From: Actinomycetota bacterium
Lineage (GTDB): Bacteria > Actinomycetota > Actinomycetes > Streptosporangiales > Streptosporangiaceae
Direction: 5' to 3'
Length of the DNA: 10,640 nucleotides
Assembly (NCBI GenBank): GCA_003140115.1
Contig: PLIQ01000160.1
Span: 9,448-20,087, forward strand
Shown: one piece after another, positions 5,187-10,640 of the stretch
Layout: each line of letters starts with the position of its first letter
Position numbering within the stretch: position 1 is the stretch's first letter
The notes under the pieces: model-generated
What the model saw: only the letters and a program-made list of their open reading frames with translations
The model's database searches: none
Told to the model about the DNA's origin: nothing
Program-made: the position numbers and the translations under genes

Positions 5187-6181
5187 GCACTGATATCCGG
5201 GTGGATCCGGCTATACCGGCCGGATCCACCCGCACCTTGTCGGAGCGGCGGCCGCTCGGCGACCGCGGCTTCTCCATCCTCACCCTCGCGTCTGGCCTGC
5301 TGGTGCTGGTGATCCTGGTCCTGATCGCCGTCACGATCAGCCAGCAGGCCTCGTCGTGGTTCTCCTCCGAGGGCTTCAAGGTCTTCACCAACAACTGGAA
5401 CCCGACGCCCAACAACGCCGGTCAGTACACCCAGCTCGGCGCCCTGGCCTTCATCTACGGCACGGCCATCACGGCGGTGATCGCGCTTATCATGGCCGTT
5501 CCGGTCAGCATCGGCATTGCCCTGCTGCTGACCGAGGTCCTGCCCTACCGGTGGTCGCGACCCGTCGTGTACGTCATCGACCTGCTGGCCGTGGTCCCGT
5601 CGGTGGTCTGGGGCCTGTGGGGCATCCTGGTCTTCGCGCCGTGGCTCCAGCACATCTACACCGACATCGCCGGCGGCGTGAACGGCACCCCGGTGCTCGG
5701 CCCGCTGTTCGGGTCGCCGGTGAGCGGGGCTTCGTTCTTCACCGCCGGCATCATCCTGGCCTTTATGATCACGCCGATCGTGACCTCGCTGTCGCGCGAG
5801 GTCATCGCGACCGTGCCGGCCATCGACAAGGAGGGCGCGTACGCGCTGGGCGCCACCCGCTGGGAGATGATCCGCGGGGCCGTCTGGCCGCACAGCCAGG
5901 GCGGCGTCACCGGCGCCGTGCTGCTCGGCCTGGGCCGGGCCATGGGCGAGACGATCGCGGTCGCGCTGGTCATCGGCTCCTCGCCCGAGATCACCTCGCA
6001 CCTGTTCGCCACCGGTTATAGCTTGCCGTCGGTCATCGCCAACGAGTTCGGCGAGTCCTCCGGCACCTTCCGCGCCGCGCTGCTGGGCATGGGGGTAATC
6101 CTGTTCGCCTTCACGATCATCATCAACGTACTGGCCCGGGGAATCGTCGAACGCAGTGCCCGACGGAAGCGGGGTGCCTGA
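5183..6181 (+). CDS. pstC: Phosphate ABC transporter permease PstC
   Basis: This inner-membrane permease subunit pairs with PstA to form the phosphate channel. With a GTG start at 5183 it has 332 residues. Six hydrophobic segments lie at about 30-52, 91-118, 127-150, 185-205, 244-266 and 299-319. The region between the first two (about 53-90) is the outside loop with the NNWNPTPNNAGQYTQLGALAFIYGT-type motif of PstC. The cytoplasmic EAA loop that docks PstB is at 217-236 (KEGAYALGATRWEMI). The family hallmark GRAMGETIAV is at 251-260. The first ~18 codons contain a 14-bp hairpin; a TTG at codon 19 is a possible later start that would leave the hairpin untranslated. The stop overlaps the pstA ATG by one base (TGATG), indicating coupled translation. 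Confidence 0.97.
   Translation: MSTDIRVDPAIPAGSTRTLSERRPLGDRGFSILTLASGLLVLVILVLIAVTISQQASSWFSSEGFKVFTNNWNPTPNNAGQYTQLGALAFIYGTAITAVIALIMAVPVSIGIALLLTEVLPYRWSRPVVYVIDLLAVVPSVVWGLWGILVFAPWLQHIYTDIAGGVNGTPVLGPLFGSPVSGASFFTAGIILAFMITPIVTSLSREVIATVPAIDKEGAYALGATRWEMIRGAVWPHSQGGVTGAVLLGLGRAMGETIAVALVIGSSPEITSHLFATGYSLPSVIANEFGESSGTFRAALLGMGVILFAFTIIINVLARGIVERSARRKRGA
5198..5232 (+). other. Perfect 14-bp hairpin inside the first codons of pstC
   Basis: CGGGTGGATCCGGC (5198-5211) and GCCGGATCCACCCG (5219-5232) pair perfectly around a 7-base loop. The stem starts 13 bases after the pstC GTG. Such a stable structure could protect the 3' end of upstream pstS mRNA and slow initiation or early elongation of pstC. 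That would fit the need for more binding protein than permease. Confidence 0.85.
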
Positions 6182-7086
6182 TGACTACAGCTACCGCTGA
6201 GCCGCACCAGGTCGACCTACGGGAGCCGGCCGGCTGGCGGCGCACTAAGAACCGCATCATGACCTCGCTGATGGTTCTCTCGATCATCCTGGTCTTGATC
6301 CCGCTTGGCTTCGTCCTGGTCACCGTCATCGCCAAGGGCGCCTCGAGCATCAGCTGGTCGTTCCTGACCGGCGGTCCGATCCCGTCGATCGTCGCGCCCG
6401 CGGGCGTGGGCGGGATAGGGCCCGCGGTGCTCGGCACGATCGAGATCACGGCGCTGGCCACGGCCATCGCCGTGCCGCTCGGCGTACTGGGGGCGATCTA
6501 CCTCAACGAGTACGGCGGCAAGAGCTGGCTGGCGGCGATCATCGGGTTCATGAGCGACGTGATGACGGGGGTGCCGTCGATCATCATGGGCCTGTTCATC
6601 TTCTCGATCTGGGTGGTACACCGCGGCCTCGCGGGGCTCTCCGGCTTTGCCGGCGCGCTGGCCCTGGCCTGCCTGATGCTGCCGATCGTGATCCGTTCCA
6701 GCTACGAGATACTGCGGCTGGTGCCGAACGCGCTGCGCGAGGGCAGCTACGCCCTCGGGGCCAGCAAGGCAAGGGTGACCGTGACGGTAGTCCTGCCTGC
6801 GGCGATCGGCGGGATCGTCAGCGGTTCGCTGCTAGCCGTGGCCCGGGCCGCGGGCGAGACCGCGCCGCTGCTCTTCTGCATCGGCGCGGCGACCGCGGCA
6901 AATCCGAACGTGTTCAGCGGCGCCGACACGGCGCTGTCCGCGCAGATCTTCGCGAACGCGAACCAGCCGTACGTCGGCGCGCAGGACCGCGGCTGGGGCG
7001 CGGCGCTGACCCTGATCGCCATCTGCTTCATCCTCATGATCGTGGCTCGCATCGTCACCGCCCGATTCGCCAGGTACTCTCGGTAG
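6181..7086 (+). CDS. pstA: Phosphate ABC transporter permease PstA
   Basis: This is the second membrane subunit of the phosphate channel, 301 residues. The ATG shares one base with the pstC stop. Six membrane segments can be placed at about 28-50, 83-109, 117-143, 156-173, 208-235 and 271-293. The loop at 51-80 carries the [11 protein letters not shown] and [11 protein letters not shown] motifs typical of PstA. The EAA loop for contact with PstB is at 186-206 ([15 protein letters not shown]). [12 protein letters not shown] at 221-232 is the family signature. Length is normal for the family. Seven bases separate it from pstB, with AGGAAGG overlapping the stop region. Confidence 0.97.
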   Translation: MTTATAEPHQVDLREPAGWRRTKNRIMTSLMVLSIILVLIPLGFVLVTVIAKGASSISWSFLTGGPIPSIVAPAGVGGIGPAVLGTIEITALATAIAVPLGVLGAIYLNEYGGKSWLAAIIGFMSDVMTGVPSIIMGLFIFSIWVVHRGLAGLSGFAGALALACLMLPIVIRSSYEILRLVPNALREGSYALGASKARVTVTVVLPAAIGGIVSGSLLAVARAAGETAPLLFCIGAATAANPNVFSGADTALSAQIFANANQPYVGAQDRGWGAALTLIAICFILMIVARIVTARFARYSR

Positions 7087-7093
7087 GAAGGTC

Positions 7094-8014
7094 ATGGAAC
7101 CCTCTGAGCAAAACGCCGTCACCGACTTCGAGTCCGTGCCGGAGTCGGCAACGCGGCAGAACGTCGCCCTTCCCGCCCCCGCGGCTATCACGGACGCCGG
7201 CCAGGCGGCTGAGTCGTCTCCCAGGACGGGCACGCACATCTTCGACGTGAACGGCGTCTCGATCTACTACGGCTCGTTCCGGGCCGTCACGAACGTCTCG
7301 CTGAATATCTACGAGCACCAGATCACCGCGTTCATCGGCCCGTCCGGGTGCGGCAAGACCACCGTGCTGCGCACGCTGAACCGGATGAACGACCTCGTCC
7401 CGGGCGCCCGCGTCGAAGGCGACGTGCGCTACCGCGGGGAGGCGCTGTACGCCAAGGAGGTATCCCCGATCGCGGTGCGGCGGCGCATCGGCATGGTGTT
7501 CCAGAAGCCGAACCCGTTCCCCAAGTCGATCTACGACAACGTGGCCTACGGGCCGCGAATCAACGGCATCCGCGGCAAGGCCGAGCTGAACGAGATCGTC
7601 GAGCGCTCGCTGCGCCAGGCCGCGCTGTGGGATGAGGTCAAGAACCGGCTGGGCAACTCCGGCCTGAGCCTGTCCGGCGGGCAGGCGCAGCGGCTGTGCA
7701 TCGCCCGGACGCTGGCCGTGGAGCCGGACGTGGTGCTCATGGACGAGCCGGCCTCGGCGCTGGACCCGATCGCGACCGGCGCCATCGAGGACCTGATGAA
7801 GGAGATCAAGGACAAGTACACGATCGTCATCGTGACCCACAACATGCAGCAGGCCACCCGGGTCAGCGACCGGACCGCGTTCTTCTCGGTGCTGGTCAAC
7901 CCCCAGAGCGACACCCGGACCGGCACGCTGGTGGAGTACGCCCCGACCGACCGCCTGTTCGGCGACCCGCAAGACGATCGCACCAAGGCCTACGTCACCG
8001 GCCGGATGGGCTGA
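7094..8014 (+). CDS. pstB: Phosphate ABC transporter ATP-binding protein PstB
   Basis: This cytoplasmic ATPase powers PstCA. It has 306 residues, about 45 more than the usual ~258-260, all at the N-terminus: residues 1-47 are Ala/Ser/Glu-rich with no domain. The start is supported by AGGAAGG three bases upstream. From residue 48 it is a canonical PstB: Walker [10 protein letters not shown] (82-90), Q-loop Gln137 in [16 protein letters not shown], signature LSGGQAQR (193-200), Walker B VVLMDE (213-218), and H-loop His249 in VTHNMQQA. The signature has Ala where LSGGQQQR is common, and DEPASALDP replaces the common DEPCSALDP. Both are tolerable changes. It is the last gene of the operon; no clear terminator follows. 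Confidence 0.97.
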   Translation: MEPSEQNAVTDFESVPESATRQNVALPAPAAITDAGQAAESSPRTGTHIFDVNGVSIYYGSFRAVTNVSLNIYEHQITAFIGPSGCGKTTVLRTLNRMNDLVPGARVEGDVRYRGEALYAKEVSPIAVRRRIGMVFQKPNPFPKSIYDNVAYGPRINGIRGKAELNEIVERSLRQAALWDEVKNRLGNSGLSLSGGQAQRLCIARTLAVEPDVVLMDEPASALDPIATGAIEDLMKEIKDKYTIVIVTHNMQQATRVSDRTAFFSVLVNPQSDTRTGTLVEYAPTDRLFGDPQDDRTKAYVTGRMG

Positions 8015-8080
8015 CCCAATACCGGAGCAAGTACATCGAATCGCTACCGGACGGGGCATCGGCCGTCGGCTCCACCTGAG

Positions 8081-8100
8081 ATGCTAATATGCTTTTATGC
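8081..8100 (+). promoter_or_regulatory. vapBC promoter with leaderless start and three ATGC boxes at 8-bp spacing
   Basis: TAATAT at 8085-8090 is a good -10 and predicts transcription starting at about 8097, the A of the vapB ATG. There is no Shine-Dalgarno, so the message is probably leaderless. ATGC occurs at 8081, 8089 and 8097 with exact 8-bp spacing, overlapping the -10 and the start codon. This may be the site where the VapBC complex represses its own promoter. No clear -35 is seen. Confidence 0.5.
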
Positions 8101-8357
8101 GCACTACCGTTGACATGCCTCCCACTCTGATGCGGGCGGCCAAGGCCAGGGCCGCCGAGCACGGCGAGAGCCTGAAGGACCTGGTCAACCGCGCGGTAGC
8201 GCACGAGCTCGGCCTTCCTTCGGCACCGAAGGCGAAGGCGGGGCGCGTGACACTCCCCTTGATCGGCCGCGGCGCCGCACCTGAGACCCTCATCACGAAC
8301 GAGGACATAGCCGCCGCCCTCGATGCGGACGACATCGACCGGTACGGACCGCAATGA
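8097..8357 (+). CDS. vapB: VapB-type ribbon-helix-helix antitoxin
   Basis: The 86-residue protein starts MRTTVDMPPTLMRAAKARAAEHGESLKDLVNRAV in three recognisable steps: a short strand (RTTVDMP) and two helices, the ribbon-helix-helix pattern of type II antitoxins. The C-terminal half (about 45-86), with Gly/Pro-rich and then acidic residues (LDADDIDRYG), is the expected toxin-binding tail. Its stop overlaps the toxin start in ATGA. Antitoxins of this sort bind and inhibit the PIN nuclease and, with it, repress their own operon. It sits right after pstB but has its own promoter. The specific VapB subfamily is not assigned. Confidence 0.85.
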   Translation: MRTTVDMPPTLMRAAKARAAEHGESLKDLVNRAVAHELGLPSAPKAKAGRVTLPLIGRGAAPETLITNEDIAAALDADDIDRYGPQ

Positions 8358-8779
8358 CCCTCCTGGACGTCGGCGTCTGGCTCGCCGCGATCTGGGGGCG
8401 CCACGCGCACCATCCGGCGACGGCGGACTGGTTCGGCAGGCAGACCGGTGACCTGGTCTTCTGCCGGGTTACCCAGATGAGCCTGCTCCGGCTGCTGTCC
8501 AACCCCGCCATCATGGGCGACGACGCGGTCGACCGCAGTCAGGCCTGGCGGACCTTCGACCAGCTCTGGGCAGATGAGCGTGTCCTTTGGGCGGACGAGC
8601 CGGACGAACTCGACGCCGTATGGCGCGCGATCTCCGCACGCGACGACAAGAGTCACAAACTGTGGACCGACGACTACCTCGCTGCCTTCGCCCAGACCAG
8701 CGACGCCACGCTGGCAACTCTGGACACGAAGTTCCCCACCCGCTACCCGTCGGTACGCGTCGAATCCCTGCTTCCCTGA
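8354..8779 (+). CDS. vapC: VapC-type PIN-domain ribonuclease toxin
   Basis: This 141-residue PIN-domain protein is predicted to be a Mg-dependent ribonuclease that cuts specific RNAs when free of VapB. LLDVGVWLA at 3-11 carries the first acidic residue, Asp5; the next-but-one residue is Gly where Asn is usual (LLDVNVLLA). CRVTQMSLLRLLSNP (37-51) matches the 'C-x-x-T-Q-x-x-x-L-R-x-L-x-N-P' segment of one VapC branch. WTDDYLAAFAQTSDATLATLDTKF (104-127, quoted in parts: WTDDYLAAFA then TLATLDTKF) supplies Asp106 and Asp124. The active-site acids therefore look intact. It overlaps vapB by 4 bases and converges with phoU. Confidence 0.87.
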   Translation: MTLLDVGVWLAAIWGRHAHHPATADWFGRQTGDLVFCRVTQMSLLRLLSNPAIMGDDAVDRSQAWRTFDQLWADERVLWADEPDELDAVWRAISARDDKSHKLWTDDYLAAFAQTSDATLATLDTKFPTRYPSVRVESLLP

Positions 8780-8815
8780 CCAATCCCGAGGGATAGGCGT
8801 CCTCGCAGGTCAGAC

Positions 8816-8868
8816 TCCGGCCAGTCCGGACGGCTGCCAGCCCCGCCGGAAGCCCGTTCCATGGGAAC
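8816..8868. terminator. Weak bidirectional terminator candidates between vapC and phoU
   Basis: The 112-bp convergent gap holds TCCGGC (8816-8821) pairing with GCCGGA (8845-8850), with the smaller GGCT/AGCC hairpin (8832-8842) nested inside. A second hairpin GTTCC-ATG-GGAAC lies at 8856-8868. Neither has a T-run. Position between two converging genes is the main argument. Confidence 0.3.
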
Positions 8869-8891
8869 CAAGGTGGGCCGGGCCGTGTCCG

Positions 8892-9551
8892 CTACGCCGA
8901 GGAGGTTCCGGGCTCCGGCACAGATCCGGCCAGGTACACAACGCGGCGCGCGATCGTGACCGCGTGGTCGCCTAGGCGCTCGTAGAAGCGTGCCACCAGC
9001 GTCATCTCCATCGTCACCGGGAGCGCCATCCGTCCCGAGGCAAGCTCGGCGACCAGGCTGGAGTAAAGCTGCTCCATCTCCTCGTCACGCTCGGCCACCG
9101 CGAGGGCCGCGGCCCGGTCCCGCTGGTACCAGCAGTCGGCCGCCTGGCGCCACATGTCGGCCGCGAGGGTCCCCATCCGCTCGACGATCCCCCGAGCGCG
9201 CGGCGACAGGTCGTCGTTGAGGAAGTGGTTACCGCGGGAGGCGATCTGGATCACCAGGTCGTGGGAGAGCTCGAACTCGGTCAGCACGCGCAGCACGGAC
9301 AACAGGAAGCGCAGGTCATCGGCGACGGGCGCCTGGAGCAGGATCTCCCGGTTGGCCAGTTGCTCGGTCTCGGGATACAGGGCGCTGATGACCTTGTCGC
9401 GGTCGGCCAGCCGCTGCATGATCTCGCTGTTCCCGGTCAGCAGGGCCTTGGTCGCCTCGGGGATGTCCTCGGCGACGATGGCAAACAGCTCGATGATCTT
9501 GGCCTCGATGGCCTCTAGATCACGCTCGAAATCCTGTCGGTGCTCGGCCAT
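8892..9551 (-). CDS. phoU: Phosphate transport system regulatory protein PhoU
   Basis: PhoU is a cytoplasmic all-helical protein that links PstSCAB activity to the phosphate sensor kinase, dampening the Pho response when phosphate is plentiful. From the ATG at 9551 it has 219 residues; a TTG two codons earlier (9557) is possible but less likely. The two homologous three-helix halves are visible: RQDFERDLEAIEAKIIELF (5-23) and RARGIVERMGTLAADMWRQA (118-137) open each half. The metal-binding E-x3-D motif is ELSHD (94-98) in the first half and ERLGD (191-195) in the second, followed by HAVTIARRVVYL. It lies outside the pst operon, beyond vapBC and on the other strand, with its own PHO-like promoter. 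Confidence 0.95.
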   Translation of the reverse strand: MAEHRQDFERDLEAIEAKIIELFAIVAEDIPEATKALLTGNSEIMQRLADRDKVISALYPETEQLANREILLQAPVADDLRFLLSVLRVLTEFELSHDLVIQIASRGNHFLNDDLSPRARGIVERMGTLAADMWRQAADCWYQRDRAAALAVAERDEEMEQLYSSLVAELASGRMALPVTMEMTLVARFYERLGDHAVTIARRVVYLAGSVPEPGTSSA

Positions 9552-9566
9552 AGGCAAAGCCTAGTA
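9551..9566 (-). promoter_or_regulatory. phoU -10 region and inverted repeat at the start codon
   Basis: TACTAG (9566-9561) or TAGGCT (9563-9558) on the minus strand could serve as -10. Either puts the RNA start within a few bases of the ATG, so phoU is probably leaderless or nearly so; no Shine-Dalgarno is visible. TAGGC-AAA-GCCTA (9551-9563) is a perfect 5-bp inverted repeat abutting the start codon. Confidence 0.4.
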
Positions 9567-9580
9567 GGCGCCCCGCGCCC

Positions 9581-9604
9581 CGTTCATGTCCGGAAGGTGA
9601 ACAA
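9581..9604 (-). promoter_or_regulatory. Candidate PHO box of phoU
   Basis: On the minus strand, TTGTTCACCT (9604-9595) is followed four bases later by GACAT and AAC. The two 11-base units are GTTCACCTTCC and GGACATGAACG. The same pattern, 18 of 23 bases, stands before pstS copy 1. The site would overlap the -35 of the predicted phoU promoter, as expected for activation. A GTTCA on the opposite strand (9582-9586) also makes it an imperfect inverted repeat. Confidence 0.6.
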
Positions 9605-9608
9605 TTCG

Positions 9609-9653
9609 CCCGGGCGCGGCCGCCGTACCCGAGGTACCGCGGCCGCGCCCGGG
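9609..9653 (-). terminator. Strong hairpin terminator after sseC
   Basis: The arms 9609-9629 and 9633-9653 pair over 21 positions with a single C-C mismatch (9624/9638) and a 3-base CGA loop. It begins 17 bases after the sseC stop (minus strand). There is no U-tract, as is usual for actinobacterial hairpin terminators. It ends only about 5 bases before the phoU PHO-like site and so separates the two units. Confidence 0.8.
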
Positions 9654-9669
9654 GCCGTCCAGGCTGAGC

Positions 9670-9972
9670 TCAGAGCGTGACGTCGACGGTCGTCACCTGG
9701 CCGTAGTCGGCCTGCACCGAACGCTCGGCGCGCAGGCCGCCCGGGGCCAGGACGCGCAGCGTCCACGAACCGGGCGCGGCGAAGAACCGGAAGCCGCCAT
9801 CGGACCCCAGCGGGACCTCGGCCACGAACTCCTCGCCGGTGCCGAGCAGCCGCGCGTACCCGGTGGAGACCGCGGCGCCCTGGCGGGAGACCTTGCCTTC
9901 CACGACCGCCTGGCTCCCGGCCACGGCGGGCGCGCTGACCCCGCCGGCGGGCGCGCCGCATCCGTCGGTCAT
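9670..9972 (-). CDS. sseC: SseC-like DUF1416 family protein
   Basis: A 100-residue protein of the DUF1416 family, as in SseC1/SseC2 of Mycobacterium tuberculosis. After a flexible Gly/Ala/Pro start with one Cys (Cys5), residues 22-100 look like one small beta-sandwich: VVEGKV, GYARLLGTGEEFVAEVPLG, and the most recognisable stretch GFRFFAAPGSWTLRVLAP (60-77), ending TTVDVTL. The fold is like carboxypeptidase-regulatory or transthyretin-like domains; no catalytic site is apparent. Its start overlaps the sulfurtransferase stop by 4 bases (ATGA), so the two are made together. A helper role in sulfur transfer is inferred from that constant pairing, and the biochemical function is not known to me. 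Confidence 0.9.
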   Translation of the reverse strand: MTDGCGAPAGGVSAPAVAGSQAVVEGKVSRQGAAVSTGYARLLGTGEEFVAEVPLGSDGGFRFFAAPGSWTLRVLAPGGLRAERSVQADYGQVTTVDVTL

Positions 9973-10640
9973 CGGGCCTCACCCAGCTCGATCGGCACGC
10001 CGACCAGCGACCCGTACTCGGTCCACGAGCCGTCGTAGTTCTTGACGTTGGGCAGGCCGAGCAGCTCGTGCAGGACGAACCAGGTGTGCGCCGAGCGCTC
10101 CCCGATCCGGCAGTAGGCGATGGTGTCCTTGCCGAAGTCCAGTCCCGCGTCGCCCTGGTAGAGCTGGCGGAGCTCGTCGTCGGACCGGAACGTGCCGTCC
10201 TCGTTCGCCGCCTTGGACCACGGCACGTTGCGCGCGGTGGGAATGTGCCCGGCCCGCTGAGCCTGCTCCTGCGGCAGGTGCGCCGGGGCGAGCAGCCGGC
10301 CGGTGAACTCGTCCGGGGACCGGACGTCGACCAGGTTGCGCTTGCCGATCGCGTCGAGCACCTCGTCGCGCAGCGCGCGCAGCGAGGCGTCCTGCTCGGT
10401 GGCGGTGTAGCTGGTCCGCGGGCGCTGCGGCACGTCGGTGCTCAGCTCGCGGGAGTCCAGCTCCCACTTCTTGCGGCCGCCGTCGAGCAGCAGGACGTGG
10501 CCGTGGCCGTACAGCTTGAAGTACCAGTAGGCGTAGGCCGCGAACCAGTTGTTGTTGCCGCCGTACAGCAGCACGGTGTCGTCGTTCGAGATGCCGCGCT
10601 CGGACAGCAGCGCCTCGAAGCCGGTCTTGTCGACGAAGTC
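9969..10640 (-). CDS. Thiosulfate sulfurtransferase (rhodanese, CysA2/SseA type), 5' end beyond the window
   Basis: The frame is open to the right edge, so the N-terminus is missing; 223 residues are visible. Two rhodanese domains are present: the end of the first (TVLLYGGNNNWFAAYAYWYF, then LLDGGRKKWE) and a full second one from about residue 100 (LVDVRSPDEF, AGHIPTARNVPW, TIAYCRIGERSAHTWFVL, YDGSWTEYG). The catalytic Cys177 (visible numbering) sits in the active-site loop CRIGERS. The predicted reaction moves sulfane sulfur from thiosulfate to cyanide or thiol acceptors. The pairing with sseC matches cysA2-sseC2 and cysA3-sseC1 of M. tuberculosis. No gene symbol is given because 'cysA' also names an unrelated sulfate transporter ATPase. 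Confidence 0.93.
   Translation of the reverse strand, partial: DFVDKTGFEALLSERGISNDDTVLLYGGNNNWFAAYAYWYFKLYGHGHVLLLDGGRKKWELDSRELSTDVPQRPRTSYTATEQDASLRALRDEVLDAIGKRNLVDVRSPDEFTGRLLAPAHLPQEQAQRAGHIPTARNVPWSKAANEDGTFRSDDELRQLYQGDAGLDFGKDTIAYCRIGERSAHTWFVLHELLGLPNVKNYDGSWTEYGSLVGVPIELGEAR

Noticed and set aside
5158..5232. Programmed -1 frameshift from the A7 run stimulated by the hairpin
   Set aside because: The hairpin begins about 32 bases after the slippery run, far beyond the usual 5-9, and the mini-ORF stop comes first. Re-initiation is simpler.
5165..6001. Minus-strand open frame opposite pstC
   Set aside because: His/Asp/Arg-rich antisense shadow with no motifs; pstC is certain.
9584..9982. 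Minus-strand open frame of 132 codons overlapping sseC
   Set aside because: Arg-rich shadow in another frame that also runs through the terminator hairpin; sseC in the adjacent frame is recognisable.

Overview
This is very GC-rich DNA with GC-biased third codon positions, lipoprotein signals of the LAAC type, GTG/TTG starts and near-leaderless promoters. Together with an SseC-type protein beside a CysA2-like sulfurtransferase, this points to an actinomycete (Actinomycetota) chromosome. The genus cannot be fixed from the sequence alone.

The core of the window is a high-affinity phosphate uptake locus. Two unlike phosphate-binding lipoproteins are transcribed divergently from a 409-478 bp spacer (depending on the start of the first). 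PstS copy 1 is on the minus strand (2390-3547). PstS copy 2 is on the plus strand (4026-5138) and is followed by the permeases pstC and pstA and the ATPase pstB (to 8014). The phosphate-signalling protein phoU (8892-9551, minus) lies beyond a small vapBC toxin-antitoxin pair (8097-8779) and converges on it. Candidate PHO boxes are visible upstream of pstS copy 1, pstS copy 2 and phoU. The pstS copy 1 and phoU sites share a 23-bp pattern with 18 fixed bases, which suggests one regulator of the PhoP/RegX3 type acts on all three.

Left flank (minus strand): downstream of pstS copy 1 come a GntR/HutC-like regulator with a proline-rich N-terminus and an acidic D-P-E-A insertion in its ligand domain, then a membrane protein that continues past base 1. 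That protein has the layout of a VirD4/TraD-type coupling ATPase but lacks a proper Walker A at the expected place. Right flank (minus strand): the 3' part of a rhodanese-family sulfurtransferase overlaps sseC (DUF1416) by 4 bases. The pair ends in a 21-bp-stem terminator just before the phoU promoter.

The least ordinary parts are the pstS-pstC junction and the regulatory spacers. At the junction there is an 11-codon GTG mini-ORF whose stop overlaps the pstC start, followed by a 14-bp perfect hairpin inside the first codons of pstC. The spacers hold the PHO-box arrays, a tRNA-3'-end-like relic, a 16-bp perfect palindrome before the GntR gene, and an 8-bp-periodic element at the vapBC promoter. 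No rRNA, intact tRNA, CRISPR array or insertion sequence was seen.
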